Part shown: positions 30,314-32,479 of the stretch, piece after piece
Numbering within the stretch: the first letter of the stretch is position 1
How the letters are laid out: each line of letters starts with the position of its first letter
DNA from: a virus
Virus record (IMG/VR): IMGVR_UViG_3300025117_000177
Coordinates: 1-32,479 of that record
Direction: 5' to 3' (one strand)
DNA length: 32,479 bases
The notes under the pieces: generated by a model
Seen by the model: only the letters and a program-made list of their open reading frames with translations
Databases searched by the model: none
What the model was told of the DNA's origin: nothing
Made by a program: the position numbers and the translations under genes

Positions 30314-30387
30314 TCTGGATGGGGAGATTCGAACTCCCGACTTTCTGCTCCCAGAGCAGACACGCTACCAAGCTGCGCTACATCCAG
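30314..30387 (-). tRNA. tRNA-Pro (anticodon UGG)
   Basis: Minus-strand sequence starts CTGGATGTAGCGCAGC. Acceptor stem CTGGATG pairs with CATCCAG, discriminator A73. Anticodon stem-loop TCTGC-TCTGGGA-GCAGA gives UGG; T-arm GGGAGTTCGAATCTCCC. CCA is not encoded. Last gene of a tRNA-Ser/tmRNA/tRNA-Pro cassette. Confidence 0.95.
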
Positions 30388-30402
30388 TTTTCAAACAATC
30401 AA

Positions 30403-30434
30403 GGATAGCACCTAGATTTTACTAGGTGCTATCC
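30403..30434. other. Perfect 13-bp hairpin between tmRNA and tRNA-Pro
   Basis: GGATAGCACCTAG (30403-30415), loop ATTTTA, CTAGGTGCTATCC (30422-30434). On the minus strand the stem is followed by TTGATTGTTTG, only a loose T-run, so it may be a weak terminator that lowers tRNA-Pro output or an RNase III-type processing signal separating tmRNA from tRNA. Confidence 0.6.
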
Positions 30435-30465
30435 TCCACCCTCGTGCCGAAGGGTTTCTAAATAA

Positions 30466-30858
30466 TGGAGGTGTCGGGAATCGAACCCGAGTCCGAAGAA
30501 GCATCCACCAAGACATTTTTACAGGTTTAGGCACTCTGAGAACGACACATCAGAGCGAGTACCAGACTCTGAGTGGGTTGCCAGATTTACTGGCTAGGTG
30601 CTGGGAATTTACTACAAACCTTTTACCCAGCTTCAGGTTTGCAGGCTTATCTCACTAACTGGAAGCCATCCCAGTAGCTAGTCTCTAATGTACGCAACCA
30701 TCCGCCTAGAGACCTCGGCAGCGGTCACGGCTACTCAAGCAGCTTTAGCGTATTCGTCGGCACTTATACAGTGCGGTCGGCTTTTTAACGAGGCCATCCG
30801 ACCAACCCCGACCTGTGTCGTTAGATTCCGCAGTCCCCGTCGAAACCAGGTCACCCCC
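30466..30858 (-). ncRNA. ssrA: tmRNA (one-piece)
   Basis: 393 nt on the minus strand. 5' end GGGGGTGACCTGGTTTCGAC and 3' end with the T-arm GGGTTCGATTCCC and CACCTCC-A pair as the tRNA-like domain acceptor stem (7 bp with one G-U). CCA is not encoded. The internal tag frame is at 30761-30735. Several pseudoknot-like complementary segments lie downstream of the tag. It rescues stalled ribosomes by trans-translation with host SmpB; no phage smpB is seen. Phage-borne tmRNAs are known but rare. Bounded by tRNA-Ser upstream (17 nt away) and tRNA-Pro downstream. Confidence 0.93.
30735..30761 (-). other. tmRNA tag peptide frame (ADEYAKAA-stop)
   Basis: Within the tmRNA: resume codon GCC after ATAAGT, then GAC GAA TAC GCT AAA GCT GCT TGA, encoding ADEYAKAA. 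Most bacterial tags end ALAA or AVAA, the signal read by ClpXP; here Lys replaces the usual Leu. The resume codon is inferred from the conserved A-rich context upstream and from tag length. Confidence 0.8.
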
Positions 30859-30875
30859 AAATTTTCAATCAACTA

Positions 30876-30960
30876 AGGAGGGAGTGGGATTCGAACCCAC
30901 GGACCATTTCTGATCACCGGTTTTCAAGACCGGATCCATAAACCGCTCGGACATCCCTCC
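30876..30960 (-). tRNA. tRNA-Ser (anticodon UGA)
   Basis: Minus-strand sequence starts GGAGGGATGTCCGAGCGG, typical of tRNA-Ser. Acceptor GGAGGGA pairs with TCCCTCC; anticodon stem-loop CCGGT-CTTGAAA-ACCGG gives UGA; a long variable arm (GATCAGAAATGGTC) confirms class II; T-arm GTGGGTTCGAATCCCAC. The discriminator is U rather than the usual G of bacterial tRNA-Ser. CCA is not encoded. Confidence 0.95.
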
Positions 30961-31039
30961 ATTGAATGAATACTACATCAAAAAATGGAAAAAAACTGAA
31001 AATTTTTCATTTTTCTTTTTTCAAAGCATTAATGAAATT

Positions 31040-31603
31040 TCATCTATCTTTATGTAAAATATCCCATAAAGCTAAGAAAAGAGATTCGTTTTCATTATTA
31101 GTATCAACAGCAGTTTGAGTTTTGCTAGTTACAATTTTTACACGCCACGGTCTAATACTACCTTCACACTCGCATGATGGATTATAAACAACAGAATAAT
31201 ACCATTTTAAATCAACTATTCTTTGGATTATTTCACTCCTTCTTTCAACATTATTCCAATATAATAATCGATGTTGAATATTATTCCAATTAATTTCATT
31301 AAATTTCTTCTGATTCCATTGCAAACCTGTCTGCTCTATAACTGAAATAACTCTTGCTTCATCCCCTAAAAAACCCTTATGAATTGGAATAGAAATATCT
31401 TTATTGATATTAATTTCTTTTTGATCAACTTCATACCAACCAAGACCAAATAAGCGCATTCCAACATATATATCTATCGCTATTTCTTTTGAAGTATATT
31501 TTGAATTTATCCAACATGAACGACAAACCTTTTGTTTAGTAAATGGTGTTTCAATTTTAGCGAGCTCGTGACAGCCAGGAATAGTACATAATTCTTGTCG
31601 CAT
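31040..31603 (-). CDS. Hypothetical cysteine-rich N-terminus protein
   Basis: 187 residues from the ATG at 31603, which has GGAG 8 nt upstream (six further upstream codons are possible). An N-terminal zinc site: LCTIPGCHELA and KVCRSCW. The remainder is of mixed fold with tryptophan-rich stretches (INWNNIQHRLLYWNNVERR; VDLKWYYSVVY) and a CECEGSIRPWRVKIV segment. It lies upstream of the tRNA-Ser/tmRNA operon on the same strand and may be co-transcribed with it. Unknown family. Confidence 0.72.
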   Translation of the reverse strand: MRQELCTIPGCHELAKIETPFTKQKVCRSCWINSKYTSKEIAIDIYVGMRLFGLGWYEVDQKEININKDISIPIHKGFLGDEARVISVIEQTGLQWNQKKFNEINWNNIQHRLLYWNNVERRSEIIQRIVDLKWYYSVVYNPSCECEGSIRPWRVKIVTSKTQTAVDTNNENESLFLALWDILHKDR

Positions 31604-31617
31604 TACGAAAACTCCAA

Positions 31618-31692
31618 TCAATTTTCTTCTTTTTTACGATATTTTAAAAAATAATAACCTAAGCCATCGCATTCATAACAAATATAGTACAT
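31618..31692 (-). CDS. Possible 24-residue CxxC micro-protein
   Basis: Frame MYYICYECDGLGYYFLKYRK... with CYECDGLGY, half of a DnaJ-like CxxCxGxG zinc unit. It ends 15 nt before the next gene's ATG and has no ribosome binding site, so it may be the remnant of a longer gene cut by the adjacent IS607 insertion or a chance frame. Low confidence. Confidence 0.3.
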   Translation of the reverse strand: MYYICYECDGLGYYFLKYRKKEEN

Positions 31693-31718
31693 AAAAGTAT
31701 TTGTGTTATATAATTCTG

Positions 31719-31748
31719 TTGACAAATTTATATTGACTGTGATAGAAT
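31719..31748 (+). promoter_or_regulatory. Promoter of the IS607 recombinase (TTGACA-18-TAGAAT)
   Basis: Perfect TTGACA (31719-31724), 18-nt spacer, TAGAAT (31743-31748). The expected transcript start coincides with the ATG at 31755, so the mRNA would be essentially leaderless; no ribosome binding site is present. Confidence 0.5.
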
Positions 31749-31754
31749 TTTAAT

Positions 31755-32360
31755 ATGAAATCAAAAGAAGTATTAAAACTATTAAGAGTCACTAGACCAA
31801 CTCTTTCAAGATATGTCAAAACAGGATTATTAAAAGTTAAAGAATTACCAAATGGTTATTATGATTATGATAAAAATTCAGTATTTAAATTATTAAATGC
31901 CGATATTCCACAAGTTAATGGCATTTATTGTAGAGTATCAACTGCAAAACAAAAAAATGATTTAGAAAATCAACAAAATATATTAGAACAATTTTGTGTT
32001 AAAAATGGTCTTACAATACAGAAGATTTACAAAGATGTTGGATCAGGTATAAATTTTGACCGAAAAATGTTCAGAGAATTATTAAATGATGTGACAAATT
32101 ATAAAATAGATAAATTATTTATTACTTATAAAGATAGACTTAGTAGAATATCATTTGATATGTTTTTGAATTTATTTAAAGAATTTGGTTGTGAAATAAT
32201 AATACTTAATGAAATTGATGATGAAAAAACTATAGAAAAAGAGATATTTAATGAGATAATTTCACTTATTCATTGTTTTTCAATGAAAGTATATTCAAAC
32301 AGACGTAAAGAAAAACTCAAATTAATACAGAAAGATTTAGAATTAGAGATTGAATCATGA
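31755..32360 (+). CDS. tnpA: IS607-type serine recombinase TnpA
   Basis: 201 residues. An N-terminal MerR-like helix-turn-helix (MKSKEVLKLLRVTRPTLSRY) precedes the catalytic domain, the order typical of IS607 rather than phage integrases. Catalytic Ser62 in IYCRVSTAKQK; KLFITYKDRLSRISFD and a C-terminal EIISLIHCFSMKVYSNRR helix complete the resolvase core. It excises and inserts the element through a circular intermediate. Intact; appears functional. Leaderless start at 31755. Confidence 0.93.
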   Translation: MKSKEVLKLLRVTRPTLSRYVKTGLLKVKELPNGYYDYDKNSVFKLLNADIPQVNGIYCRVSTAKQKNDLENQQNILEQFCVKNGLTIQKIYKDVGSGINFDRKMFRELLNDVTNYKIDKLFITYKDRLSRISFDMFLNLFKEFGCEIIILNEIDDEKTIEKEIFNEIISLIHCFSMKVYSNRRKEKLKLIQKDLELEIES

Positions 32361-32479
32361 TGCTTGTCGAAAGACATATTGTCAAGAAAAACAAGCAGAT
32401 AGATGAGTTATGCTTTTTATCAAAAAACCTCTATAATTATTGTAACTATTTGCTTAGACAAGAGTTTTTCAAGAATAAA
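32357..32479 (+). CDS. tnpB: TnpB RNA-guided nuclease, N-terminus (cut by window edge)
   Basis: 41 codons visible from ATG 32357 (a second ATG at 32360), open to the window edge. HIVKKN, then LCFLSKNLYNYCNYLLRQEF matches the N-terminal signature of IS607/IS605 TnpB (SKNLYNxxNYxxRQxF). The start overlaps the tnpA stop (ATGA). The RuvC and zinc domains and the guide-RNA region would lie beyond the window. Confidence 0.85.
   Translation, partial: MMLVERHIVKKNKQIDELCFLSKNLYNYCNYLLRQEFFKNK

Larger units (their letters stand above)
31755..32479 (+). mobile_element. IS607-family element (right part beyond window)
   Basis: tnpA-tnpB pair in IS607 order with ATGA overlap. The left boundary is not determinable, because IS607 elements lack terminal inverted repeats; it probably lies between 31620 and 31755. 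Base composition is even more AT-rich than the surroundings. The element sits at the end of the phage tRNA/tmRNA region. Confidence 0.85.

Noticed and set aside
30961-31039. Promoter or terminator in the gap upstream of tRNA-Ser
   Set aside because: Only AT-rich sequence with a weak TGAAAATTTTTCA palindrome and TAGTAT; no -35 at proper spacing, so no call was made.
31755-32360. Serine recombinase as the phage integrase
   Set aside because: N-terminal MerR-like HTH, about 200 residues and the tnpB overlap are IS607 hallmarks; phage serine integrases are larger with a C-terminal DNA-binding region.
1-32479. CRISPR array or direct-repeat/spacer structure
   Set aside because: No regularly spaced repeats were seen by eye other than the scaffold linker duplication and the protein-level repeats in the beta-helix gene.

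Overview
The window is a contiguous piece of a tailed-phage (Caudoviricetes-type) genome or prophage. It is AT-rich. The evidence is a complete head/packaging module (major capsid protein, prohead protease-scaffold, portal, large terminase) running directly into a phage replication module (CHC2/TOPRIM primase, DnaB-type helicase, DnaC-type loader, SF2 helicase), with almost no intergenic space and many start/stop overlaps of 1-4 nt. Canonical AGGAGG-type ribosome binding sites and sigma70-like promoters indicate a bacterial host. I cannot name the host or a close relative. No integrase of the phage itself is visible, so lifestyle is open.

Layout. (1) 1-7094, minus strand: capsid (cut by the window edge), protease-scaffold, a small unknown gene, portal, a small probable structural protein, and terminase. 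(2) 7091-15271, minus: primase, helicase, loader, unknown, SF2 helicase, a TerS-like protein, an HTH/coiled-coil protein, unknown, and family-4-like uracil-DNA glycosylase. (3) 15364-16364, plus: a separately promoted pair, a small membrane protein and a single-domain response regulator. (4) 16365-21744, minus: a coupled chain UvrD-type helicase > tiny zinc protein > unknown > dUTPase; an HU protein with a histone-H1-like tail; and a DHH/DHHA1 phosphoesterase operon behind a hairpin-containing leader. (5) 21923-24982, plus: a small protein and an 801-residue beta-helix protein with an inserted repeat domain, probably virion-exposed. (6) 24988-30228, minus: dihydroorotate dehydrogenase, dihydroorotase, a lipoprotein, dCMP deaminase, and a string of small, often zinc-binding proteins, one with a DUF262/ParB-like motif. 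(7) 30251-30960, minus: tRNA-Ser(UGA), a one-piece tmRNA, tRNA-Pro(UGG) and an intrinsic terminator. (8) 31040-31692, minus: unknown cysteine-rich protein(s). (9) 31719-32479, plus: the start of an IS607-type element, with serine recombinase tnpA complete and tnpB cut by the window edge.

How the genes work together. Dihydroorotase and dihydroorotate dehydrogenase would raise orotate supply. dCMP deaminase and dUTPase both yield dUMP, the precursor of dTMP, and uracil-DNA glycosylase removes misincorporated or deaminated uracil. Together they form a pyrimidine-supply and DNA-quality module serving the replisome encoded next door. The tmRNA/tRNA cassette would support translation during infection. 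The membrane protein plus receiver-domain pair suggests interference with, or use of, host signalling.

Strongest candidates for something new: the phage tmRNA whose tag ends AKAA instead of the usual ALAA; the phage dihydroorotase-dihydroorotate dehydrogenase pair; the promoter-driven membrane protein/receiver pair; and a promoter class with a TAGAAT -10 box in front of head and fibre genes. Several genes of 24-58 codons that are easily missed are listed because stop/start overlaps or ribosome binding sites support them.
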